A DNA stretch of 64,000 nt from Guillardia theta CCMP2712 (taxonomy: Eukaryota; Cryptophyceae; Pyrenomonadales; Geminigeraceae), in the NCBI RefSeq assembly GCF_000315625.1, contig NW_005434668.1, positions 246,265 to 310,264 of the forward strand, in the 5' to 3' direction. Position numbers and translations under genes: made by a program. The stretch's first letter is position 1; the number at the start of each line of letters is the position of its first letter. This document shows, in pieces, positions 12,165 through 22,423 of this stretch. The notes beneath the pieces were generated by a model. It was not told where the DNA came from, did no database searches, and saw nothing but the letters and a program-made list of their open reading frames with translations.

Positions 12165-12436
12165 TTCTGAAGGCGCAACATGGGACAGAAGGCCGAGCCC
12201 GGCCTGGAATCCCGGGCCGCACCCCGGGCCCGGGCTTTTCAAGTAGTACTAGGCTCAGTGCACTGGCACTGCGTGCACCGTGACTCTAAAAAGGCTCTTG
12301 GCCGCGGCGATAGAGGTACGGTCGAGAGTTCAGGATCATTGTTGGTCATCGACTCGGAATGAAAATCATACAAACAGCATACAGTCACGTAGCAGTGTGA
12401 GTTGAGAGTCAACTTCATCAGTGTAAAGGGTTTCAA
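12165..12436. promoter_or_regulatory. Short GC-rich island upstream of the 2OG oxygenase
   Basis: Bases about 12180-12240 are almost pure CCGGGC-type sequence, beginning 15-20 bases upstream of the preferred oxygenase start codon. The remainder up to the Rieske gene stop is ordinary AT-richer DNA with no gene. Confidence 0.45.
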
Positions 12437-14605
12437 TCAATCTAAGAAAGCATTTCTCGGTGGTGGATAAGCTCCGACTTCCATGGACTGACCAGGAACA
12501 TCACGAGTGAGTTACAGTCATTCCGATCTGCAGCGAAGAATCCTTACCCTGGTGAGTTTCATAAACAAGGAGTTCATCATAAAAGCCACCATCGCTAGTG
12601 TGCAAAGAGCAGCCTTGAGCGCAAATTTCTCTGCTCAACGAGTGAGCACACATATACATTAAGCGATGCGATGATAGGACCTAAGACAATTGCAGAGGCC
12701 AGACATATCATTGTAGTCCATTTGCATATCGTTTTGAGGGAGGCTGGGATGAGAAAAATCAAATTTGATGCTTCAGCACATAAACCGAATATCTTACAGA
12801 ATAGTTTGAATGCTTGTAAGCACTTTTGACATTTCTTCGTGTGTCGCTGAAACCTCTGTGACTCTGTCAGAGCAACTCAACGTGGCAGCACAACATATTT
12901 CACCTCTACGAGCTCCTCATGCCTCCAAGCCAACTGATTGGAATTCGACTCCGTCGCATACGGTGACCAACTGGCTCCTTCCCCCCCTGTGTACTTGTCG
13001 AGCCATTGACGAAAGGCACCTTAATGGAACATCATTTAAGGCATCACACGTGATTGCTTCATACTGACTAAAGTGTCACTCTTCGTCGGAAGGAAGAATC
13101 TTGTCTTCCAGTCTGGAGAAAGAAGATTTCCCCTCCGAAAGCGGGCCTCTCCTTGCAACAACTTCCCTTGAAAGTGCAGGAACACGTTATCATCTTCAAG
13201 GATCTTGTGGTTGTTCAAGTGGAGAAGGAAGGACGGGAGAGAAAAGGCAAACTTGAATATAAGGCTGAGGGGCAAAGGCATCTTTGCAGTTTCAAAAACG
13301 ATTCTGACATAGATTCTCGACAATCCAGGAGATTGGGGAACAGCATAAACCACGTTCCAGTCTGAGAACGACTGCTTTCGGTTGGTGGCAGATATCACTG
13401 TGTTGGGAGCAATGAATTCCACGCTCCCTCCGGTCTTCGACGTATTGAGTGTATCCCCTGCCGTCTTTGTCGCCGAGAAACCAGAAGGGCTCACAGTTTG
13501 CTTCATGGCCAGAGTCAGTGGAGATGCTCTTTCCCTTCGCGAGATCGTCCTGTGATGGGTGAAGGGGAGATGAGACGGATCCAGCACGTTTTCCATGAGA
13601 ATGGTTGCATCCATGGGAAGATCTCGGAAGTAATCGACATGCATGATCTATGAGGTCATCATCAGATGATCTTGATAGCCATGCAGACACAGGAAACGAG
13701 TTCTCACTCCAGGGGCTCCTATGCGATCGAGCAGCATGGCGCTCAGTTTGGAAGGGTCCGGTTCGGCCTCGCTACCCATCAGTCTTGCCGTCCAACACCA
13801 TATCATCCCATCTCTGCACTGAACAGGAAGAGTGATAAGCCTTGAGGGCGCTCGCTCTAGTTTCGCTTCATCTTTGGATTGCGGAATGCAAGTACAGGAC
13901 CCTTTGACCGCGTCATGCGCTCAACCTCAAATCACAAATTCGACTTCTCATACCGTCAACACCGCGAAATTTCCATCCATGGTAGGGACACTCAATGTTT
14001 CCTGTTATGTGTGAGCTATCCCACGTACTCTTGATGTTACCTGAAACAGGATCGATTCGTCCTTCACTCAGTCTGACCAGTCGATGAGGGCAGCGATCCA
14101 GAGCTGCACGCCAGGACGAGGAAGTGTTCTCGTACCAGAGGACGACTGAAGTACCTAGAATCTATTCTTGTTCCATAAGTCAAAACCTTAACTCTTGTTC
14201 TCTCACCGATACTTGACAAGGCTTCTCCTTGTTGACAAATTTTTCAAATCCAAGGGGATACCATTGATTTCCCCAGAGTTCTTGTGCTTGAGAATTGCCT
14301 TCTATACAGATTCATGTCATGGTGAGCTTATAATTCAAGATTGTGACTTCTCTACCAGTCTCTAAACTGCACAAGATTCTTCTTTGCGTTGTGGATTTCA
14401 ACCAGGTCTTGCAAAAACCGCTCGGTCGGAGCAGCATAGGGTCAAACCGTCGACTGATCAGCTTATCAATGTGGTTTTCTGCATTTAGGCTAGACAGGTA
14501 GCTCATGTCTCCATGACCCCTCGGCATGCGACAGCAACTGAACGCTTGCGCCAGGGGCAAAGACATGGCCAACAGTACTAGCCACATTGCCACAAACGGA
14601 CGCAT
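12437..14605 (-). CDS. Plastid-targeted Rieske oxygenase, PaO/TIC55/PTC52 family
   Basis: Rieske-type mononuclear iron oxygenase of the family that acts on chlorophyll-type tetrapyrroles in plastid membranes. Multiple 40-60 nt introns separate the exons. In order: signal peptide (MRPFVAMWLVLLA, cleavage near AQA) followed by Phe, as in cryptophyte plastid preproteins; GNQWYPLGF; the Rieske centre as DRCPHR, then SEGRID and ECPYHGWKF; CTCIPQ; a QCRDGMIW strand; the iron site ENVLDPSHLPFTHH; a C-terminal AFRQWLDKY; the TKKCQKC (CxxC) motif typical of the PaO/TIC55 branch; and two hydrophobic membrane spans before the stop at 12437. Exact substrate (pheophorbide, protochlorophyllide or other) is open. 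The start codon at 14605 sits directly against a GC-rich island. Confidence 0.85.
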
Positions 14606-14980
14606 TACGAGGCCGCGGATGTTGGGTGAACCCGAGGCTCCTGACTGTGGTGCCACGGTGCTGCAGACTGTGCTGCTGCTGGTGCTGCTGTGCTGTCCGA
14701 TCCATACGGAATGCCACCAGGCTCAGCCAGGTCAGCAGCCTGCCAGGTCTCAGCGGCCCGCCGGGGCCGGACTGATCCGACGGCGGCCCGAGCGCCAGGA
14801 GGAGAGCCACTGCATCACAGTGTATCACCACTAGGAGTGATGGTGAACGGTGACCCGGCTCGGCGCGGCGGCTTGTTGCCCGCCAATGAAGCAAATCAAC
14901 AGGCCCGGATTGTCAGAAAAACTTGTTTCATGCAGAATAAAATTGTGTCCTCTATCTGACAAAGAACTGACTCTCGACAA
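14606..14980. promoter_or_regulatory. GC-rich island upstream of the Rieske gene
   Basis: Bases 14606-14880 are GC-rich with CCGG words and CTG runs and abut the Rieske start codon. The remaining 100 bases to the next stop codon are AT-richer. No gene is seen. Confidence 0.45.
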
Positions 14981-17723
14981 TTACTCGCTCGATCCCTTGT
15001 AGCCAGCAAGTTCGTGAGCAAGTCTTACGGCTTCCTTGCACCCGTCATAAACCTGGTGACAAAGGTCAACCTTAAACCCTTGGATGGAGGTACGCATCAC
15101 CCCCTGCTTTCCATTTGCAATGATCTTGTCGTTCATCATGTCAAGTATTCCTGCAGAACTTGAGAAAGGAGAAAACAAGTGGAACTCATGGTATTACCAG
15201 CGTTGTCTTTCATCAACTGAATCCACTCCACAGCATCCTTCACTTCTCTGACTTCAAGAGTTCCATCGCCAAGCTCCGAGGCACGAAGAGCGGAGTACCT
15301 ATAAAAAAAAGGAACAAAATAACCCACACAACAAAATTGAGCGTATCATGATGACTCACGCTTCATGGTCACCAACCCGGCGAATCATGAGTTTTGGGAC
15401 CTAAGCACACACGTAAGTTCAAAGGGCGAGCAGATCAGGTTGGATACAGGATAGAATGCAAGCTCTGATGGTTTGCATGCTAAAACATCCACAACCTAGA
15501 AGACTGTAAGCACTTGATATATGTCTTCAATACAGCACCCTCGAAAGGAGATCAGTGGCAGCAACTGCCGGGAAGTAGTCTTTAAAGCTGAACATCGTGA
15601 CACCCGTCCTTGGTTCCTTGCCCGCTCTCATCCTACACCTTGCTCAACGTATTGTGCGGATCTCAAATGCTCATTACTCATCGCAGAAATTATGTACTCC
15701 ATCAATATCTCCAAAGACGGTGACATCTTCTGCAAAGCAATAATTGAGCGTTTGATTCACCGCAAAAGACTGTACCAGAACTTAATCCCATCTTCTTGAA
15801 AGACGTTTCAAACGCATCTCTCATGTGAGCATGATCTCCAGCGTTCAACACCACCTACAAAACTCATCAAATTTCTATGAATTACTGATTCGACATACTT
15901 GAACACTTCCAGCTTTGATTTCATCGGCCAAGGCCTCTAGTAACGAGGTGACGAACTAATTCAAAATAAGGATGGAGAATTCCGATAAAGGAGAATTAAG
16001 ACACCTTTCTTTGGGCTCCTGCACCACCAACGGGCAAAAGGATACGCAGTGGCTTTTCCTGGAAAAAAGTCAAGCGGTGCTTCAGGTATCAGTAAACCAT
16101 TACATCCTTCAGCCTCTGCCGACGCCTTTCGCAATCAGAATCGATCTGTAAGGAAAGCTGATTCAGCCACAATGCCAAGGCAAAACGGGGAGTGAGACAT
16201 TTGTAACGATGTCATACGGCACCCAGTGCCCGGCCAATCTCAATTCAGAAGTTGGAACACCCATCTTATGGAACATGGCGTAATTCGTCGGACCTTGCAC
16301 CAAATTGATAGCACCTGATGAGGCATAGATCAGACAATTAAACAATAAAGGAATTCAATGATGAGATACCAGGCACAATCACGAACCACTGCGCGTAATT
16401 ATCGATCACGAGATTGATCACGTTCTTAAAACCACAAGCCACCGCAACTAATCCAACAAGGGAGTGCGTTGCTATGATTGGAATATCCTAAATGATGAAT
16501 GAATGATCACAAATACCAGAAAACTCATGGCACCTTTGGAATATCGAGCAGAAGAGGCCTCAAATTCTCAGCTAGCTGTTGAATATGGTCAAAGAGAGAA
16601 TAATAAAGAAATCCGTACCTGGTATGTACAACGCAATGATGACGCATCTCCACTTTTGGTAATAGATCCCCACAGTGCTTCGATAACACCTCCTGCATCC
16701 ATTGTTATCATGTCACATACAATGCCGAGATGGCAACCTAGCTCTGAAGCAAGTCGTGACCCCTTCGAGTAGACCTGAAACCCACTGAATTCACAGCTCC
16801 AGAGGGAGAATGATACTTTCGAATACCTTATCTGCTTCTTTGATTAAAGTAGCCTCCTTGGATTCGACCGCTTTAAATCAAAACTCAAAATTCATTGAGA
16901 TATGGTGCCTCTCGATCACCAAGGAGGTCGTGGAAAAATGTGAACGATCCAGACGCAAGGCCCCATCTAGAATGAAGAGAGGGGAAAGGTCAAGGGACGA
17001 AATTCCTTCAGGACAGAGCTTACGAAGCTGCAGAATAAGCAATACGATGATGGCCAAATCCCATCCTTATTGTACCAACCACCAGTGGCTACAAACCATG
17101 TCAATGCAGTACTTTAGCATTATACCTAATTACTTTCTTCGAGAGATCCAATGACATTGGTGAAAGCCCTTCTTGCAATCTCTTTGTTGCAACAAGACCT
17201 TTCACGAATGGCGATGATTGATATCCAAGCTTGATAGGTTCTAGTGATCTCTTGTGATTGCCGACTGAGAAGCCATGGAGCGTCACCACCTGTCAGAGTT
17301 CTGTTACCGTCTTTTGATGAAAAGCAAGCGAATGACCTTAGCCCTATCATACATCGATGGCCGCGAGCATGTATACTGGTCAATGTCGATGGTATTATCA
17401 GCAATTAAAGACTGATACTGCGAGGCTTTCCAGTCGAAGAGCGCTGCAGCTACAAGAAATTCGGCCAACAGCAAACATGGAATAAAGGGAGTTGTGGTCG
17501 AAATAATCCCTACGGCCATAGAAGCAACTGCACCTACTCCCAAAGGGATATACAACCTAAGATTTCGAATCGGTGACTGCTTGGGAGTAGCTAGACATGT
17601 TTTGTCCCGGAGACTTTCAGACTTTGCAGGAGCAGCCGAAGTGGAGGGCAGCCCGAGCACACATTCAGCTATGATCAGGACGACGAGGGCTGACGAAAAA
17701 GCTTTCAAGCTCGGTTGACGCAT
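14981..17723 (-). CDS. Membrane-anchored protein with GT-B-like motifs, family not named
   Basis: Many short exons. The first (17723 down to about 17335) gives a signal peptide (SALVVLIIAECVLG) and two hydrophobic spans (LYIPLGVGAVASMAVGII and PFIPCLLLAEFLVAAALF). Later exons read HGFSVGNHK, then a glycine-rich MGFGHHRIAYSAAS, CDMITMDAG, IPIIATHSLVGLVA, VINLVIDNYAQWFVIVPGA, LVQGPTNYAMF, LRLAGHWVPYDIV, LRILLPVGGAGAQRK, VVLNAGDH and finally SELGDGT, with the stop at 14981. A GxGHxR nucleotide-type loop near the N-terminus and a GGAGAQ loop halfway resemble MurG/MGDG-synthase-type GT-B enzymes, but that is inference; I do not recognise the family with confidence. A signal peptide fits plastid or secretory delivery. 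It is co-directional with the two oxygenase genes. Confidence 0.6.
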
Positions 17724-18636
17724 GTTATGGAAACGGTTCGATGTCTTTGTCAGAGGAATTCACATGCACTTTCACCTGGGAAATTCCAAATAAGAAATAC
17801 AGAGCTCAACAGCATTACAACAAATGCACTCAGGCCATTCATGGTTCAAGCAAGTTTGGTCCATTGTTCACTCAGCATTTGTCTACAATCTTCTCTTCTC
17901 CTTTACTCCCTCCTCTCTCCCCACACAAGCGCAAGGTATCTTGCTATTTTCTTCCTTTCCCCAAGACATTGCATTCCTCATCGCGTTCACAACAACCATT
18001 CTGAATCCTGAATACCCCCACCCTCTCTCTATCATACTTTCACCCCCTCCTTCAGAGACCACCCTTCTACTACATTGACTACCCCCCACAACCCGTCTAC
18101 GTCTAAGAAAATACCCTCAGCAGCATATTCACCCACCCCTACCCTTTACACAACACGTCGCTACTACCCCTCACATGAAAATTAGGACCCGGTACTGGAC
18201 CTGAAAAAGTATTTGGAGCGAGGGTCCCTAATGTGACCTCTACCCTATGATGATTATCACCCCACCTATAGAATGGAATAATGAGTACCCCCCCAACCCC
18301 TTATGTCTGTAGCCCGTCGCATCTAGAAGGTTCAGGTGTCACGTGGTGTCACATGACACAACTTGACAAATCCATGACTGATCACGTGAGTATCACGTGC
18401 TTATTAAATGATTCAAAATGCTGCAAAATGGAATGTCAACTTTCAAATTTTCAGTTCTGATTTCAGCTTGTGGAATATGCTTGGGTGCCCGACGGACGCA
18501 ATGTGGTCCGTGGGTGTCAGGGCAGGGCGGGTTGAGATTATGAAGACAAAGTGAAACGTCAGTACAATCTTCGTCTCGTTTTGGAAGAAAGGAAACCAAG
18601 CAAAAGATGAGATGAGTATCAGAAAAGGGAGAGGGC
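17724..18636. promoter_or_regulatory. Divergent intergenic region with G-box cluster
   Basis: No gene is seen. Bases about 17880-18180 are strongly C/T-rich on the plus strand (CCCC and CTCC runs). Three perfect CACGTG palindromes lie at 18340-18345, 18383-18388 and 18394-18399. The region separates two divergently transcribed genes and is not GC-rich, unlike several other promoters in the window. Confidence 0.4.
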
Positions 18637-20144
18637 ATGGTAGCTTGCAAGTTCAATCTCCTCATTTTGCATGTAGCGATTTCCTTTTCCTCACGGAATG
18701 GTAAGGCGTACTCTAATAGTGGTAGAGATATCACACGATCTACCATAATGCTATATAGATTGCGAGGGGGCGGAGCAGATGGACAGATCTCACACGGGAA
18801 AAAGCTTGTCCACGAAGACGCGTTTTCTCCATATGAAATTAGTGCATTGAAATCTCTTGCTGCCGAGCCAAGGTTTAACCAGAGTGTCCAAAACCATTCA
18901 CTCTGGTATGATTCTGAGGATCCAGTCCAATCCGCAAAATATGACCTTGCAAATGGTATATCTGAATCTGATTTGCCTCGGAAACCGAAGAACGTAAGCC
19001 TTCTCTTGAGCAAGCTAGATGTCAATTCGTTTTACCTTCTTCACCTGCAGAAAATACAAGATGTCAACTTTGAAGACTTCTGTCAATGGTGTAACAAAAA
19101 CTTTCAAGCGAATGCAAAGCTTTGGGTTTTCTATTGGATTTTCTTGCTTGTTCTGATACTATGGCAGGAGGTTTCCAAGTTCGGTGACTTTGAAGGAGTT
19201 GAAACTGCAGTGAATAAAGGGGCACAGGTGAGTTTGTAGTATTTTGACAATGGTCACTTCAAGAGAAATACCTTCCTATCTTCCAGATGCTCATGAATTT
19301 GCAGGTTAATTCCACAGATCCAAACCACTATGATTGGACTGCAATGCATTATGCAAGCTTTTGTATGTCAGGAAATGGTGGATCCAATGCTGACAATTCG
19401 AACAGATGGAAATTCTGAAGTCGTAGAGAGGTTGACGGACTTTGGTGCAAATCCTAGTCAGAGCGATGAGATTGGGTGGACGCCTCTACACTATGTGAGC
19501 AGGGATTCTTTACTTGTGGCGACAGATTTGATTCATAAATGTGACTCTCTCACTTTCATCACAGGCGGCATTTAAGGGGCATGCCGATACATGTCTAGCA
19601 CTTCTTGAATGCGGCGCCAATCCCTGGGCTCAAAATCATTACAACAAGGTAATCATCCTTGATATCGATTAAGAGAATCGACGCACTGCTGTTTGTAGAC
19701 CGCTCTTCAAAAGGCTGTCTATTTGCATCATGTCGATACTATCGAAGTCCTCTGCGAATGGATGGGAATTCCCTCTGAAAGTTTCCTTGCTGGAGCTCCA
19801 GTCGATCTCGGTACAGATGGGTTTCCTAACGCTGTTTCATGTGATCCACAACACAGAGAAAATCAAAGCCGAAATCGACATGAAGGAGGAAGAAGAGGAA
19901 ATGCGTGATATAGTAGGTTCAGAATCGAACGTGAATCGAGGTTCCAAGATTCGAGAATCGTGGTCATATTATTCTTTCTGAGACAAAAGCAGATTCCGCA
20001 GCAGAAACAGAAAGGATGATCGATGAAGAAAACAACGCAATGCAGCTCCAAGCTGAGTATGAAAGGAGGTGACAGACCGTTTACTTTCTTGTTGAAAGTG
20101 ACTGCTTTTGCAGATACCAATCCATTCGACAACCAAGAGGGTGA
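18637..20144 (+). CDS. Ankyrin-repeat membrane protein
   Basis: Exon 1 starts at 18637 with a hydrophobic N-terminus (NLLILHVAISFSS) that may be a signal sequence. The donor near 18992 joins to KIQDVNFEDFCQWC, followed by one strong membrane span (LWVFYWIFLLVLILW). Ankyrin repeats follow, one per small exon: TAMHYASF, EIGWTPLHY with DFGANPSQSD, and AAFKGHADTCLALLECGANPWAQN, then TALQKAVYLHHVDTIEVL. The C-terminal exons are acidic coiled coil (EIDMKEEEEEMRDI, MIDEENNAMQLQAEYERR) ending at the TGA at 20142-20144. Ankyrins mediate protein contacts; the partner is unknown. With signal and membrane span it likely sits in the secretory or plastid-surrounding membranes. It converges with the next minus-strand gene. 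Confidence 0.68.
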
Positions 20145-20229
20145 AGGCGTTATCCTTGAAATAAATAGTTTATCAAATCCAACCACTGATTTGTACCCAA
20201 AATGAGTGCACCTACAAATCATTTCGTGG

Positions 20230-21734
20230 GGAGCTAGTCACCCTTCGACTTTCGAATGACAATATCCTGTGTTCTTCGTAAGCGAGTCGAGCTGTCGGAT
20301 CAAAACAATACCTTGCACTCCTTGAGCTGAGAAGTTAGTGATCTCTCCATTTCCTTGAGTGCACGATGGATTTCTAAAATCTTCATATTCTCAAGCATCA
20401 ATATTTGAAATGCGATACCGCAATCTGTACCTGATCTCGTAGAACGCTGATTTCCTGTCGAATTTCTTGCACCTATGGAAATGGATTTAGATGATAGAGT
20501 GTATAAATTCAGGCACTTGATCGTCCAATTTTTCTGATTTAACATCTTGAGTCCCTATCACTTCGGTGAATTGCTCTTGCTATCAAATCATGATCTCACC
20601 TGTCGATTGCGGATTGGAGTTAGCCGACTCATGGTGGGAGAGTGAACTCTTTGCATTACGATTGGAGATCTCTTTGCAGTTCACAACGATCAATAATGGG
20701 TATCGCAACCTCGGAAGGTCACCAGAGCTCTTCAGCTGATTTTCAATATTTGTAACATTTCTAAACCAGATTGTGAGATATGAGACAGTATGTAGAAGAG
20801 CACGTTGAGACCTCTCTGGCTTACTGACTTCTTCAATTTTGGAATCAGTGCTTCCTAAATGCACCTCGTGAGGCTGAAATAAAGAAGTGTACATCGTAGA
20901 AACCTTCAGCAGATTCCTCCATGTCTTCAGAATGCTGTATTTTGACAGAAAAAATCAGTGATTAAACAGCTTCAACGAGTCTTTTCTAACGATTTCAATG
21001 TCATCCAGTTCCTCATCCTGTAATTCCTGCAAATTCTGGATTCTAGCAAAAAATAATTGATTTGCTACTTGGAAACCAGAAGAGATCACACACCTCCGTT
21101 CGTCTCTTTCGTCTTCCAAAGTGAACCATTTTCTGCAAGCAACATCATTTTGAGCATTTCAAAACATGTTCCAACTGACAAATTGTTATTTTCTGCCAGT
21201 AGAATTTGATTCTTTGTATCATCATCCCATTCGACATTCCACCAACTAATAATGAATAGTGTCTCGAGTAAGTATTACGAAATCGCAGAGAAACGATGCT
21301 GACTTCCGTGTATTTGTTGATGAGATCAATGTCCCAAAGTACCTTACAAATCCAAACAGTACCGAATCAGCTAAGACCGGGCATGCAGTAGATTCTATAC
21401 CATTCTTTCCTTGCCCACTGGAAACATATCCTTGACCCAACTTTCACCAGACGGATGTTTCCTGGTTGGCGTGAGCGAAGACGTCAGGAAACAAGTTAGG
21501 AACCTCTTCGGTTCAACGCAGCAACTCTGTCCGTATCTACATTTCACCCATTACATATATCACCAAAGTAAAGACAAAGAGCACCATCGCTCTTAGAAGA
21601 AATAGATTCTGCAGATGACTTTGGTTTTTGCCTTCGTGCATTCCCACCTTACCACTCGTCAGGTGATGGCAGGCGAATATAGGATGAGGTGACTTGCCTT
21701 GCTTATCTCTTGGTCTCTTGGAGCCTGATGACAT
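20230..21734 (-). CDS. Uncharacterised multi-exon protein with C-terminal coiled coil
   Basis: The probable start at 21734 reads MSSGSKRPRDKQ, followed by what looks like a GC donor (AAG/GCAAGT). Recognisable exons include NGIESTACPVLADSVLFGF, WFTLEDERDERR, IQNLQELQDEELDDIEI, an acidic EDMEESAE segment, VQEIRQEISVLRDQ and the helical ILEIHRALKEMERSLTSQLKECK. The acceptors and donors fit the short-intron rule of the region, but not every junction could be phased, and the end (about 20230-20300) is approximate. I do not recognise a family. The basic, proline-containing N-terminus suggests a nuclear or cytosolic protein. Confidence 0.42.
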
Positions 21735-21960
21735 TGCGAGATCTATCGAATCAACTATCAAGAGCACCTCTTACATCGGCTCTCCTCCTCCCTCATCTCC
21801 TACTCTAGCTCCCCCCTCCCGATATCCCGCCATCTCAAAAAATTTATCTGCGTACCAGCCTGCCCCAGCGAGCCCGGCCCGGGGCCCGGCGGGGCCCGGG
21901 CGGCCGGGCGGGGGCGGCCGCCGGCCTGCCAGAGTAAACTTGAATGAATACAGAGTGATT
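21735..21960. promoter_or_regulatory. GC-rich island upstream of the coiled-coil gene
   Basis: Bases 21863-21932 are nearly all G and C (CCGGGGCCCGG-type words), about 130 bases 5' of the presumed start codon at 21734. No gene is seen. Confidence 0.4.
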
Positions 21961-22423
21961 GACGGAATACAAGTTTGTTAGACTTGTACTAGTCCAAAGT
22001 CACGCAGATATCACATCGACCTTAGTTGTGACAAGACAGTTTTTGCTCAAGACCGAGTTTAATGCACACAAAACCAGAATTGAGGAGCACATGAGAGATA
22101 GACTGTATGCTAGGATGTGAAACCCAAGCATCCAGACATGAGAGGACCTTAGCAAGACGGCTAGGAAAGTCCCCTCTTCATCCTGTACTACATGCCGCCG
22201 CCCTGCCACGTAAGTCGTCTTGGTTTACAGGAGAGTTTTTGTTAACTCGGCGCTATCTGACTGGCACGGCTGGCATACGTTCCATCCTCCCCCCGAGTTT
22301 CTGAAATAGTACGTTACATCGGACGTCAGAAAGTCACGCAAACAAGAATGTCAGCAGATCCAAGTCAAGATACGACGATACAACGTCAAGTTCACAGTCA
22401 TGCTGAGTGGGCAATAACCATTC
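21961..22423. repeat. Interspersed repeat, copy 2 (one terminus missing)
   Basis: 463 bases match, inverted and at roughly 90 percent identity by eye, the element at 27566-28044. The outer end at 21961 (GACGGAATAC) equals its terminal inverted repeat. The match stops at 22423 and the far terminus is absent. No coding capacity is convincing in it. Confidence 0.75.

Noticed and set aside
18393-19025. 210-codon antisense frame opposite the first ankyrin-gene exon
   Set aside because: No domain, and the plus-strand reading has consistent introns and repeats.
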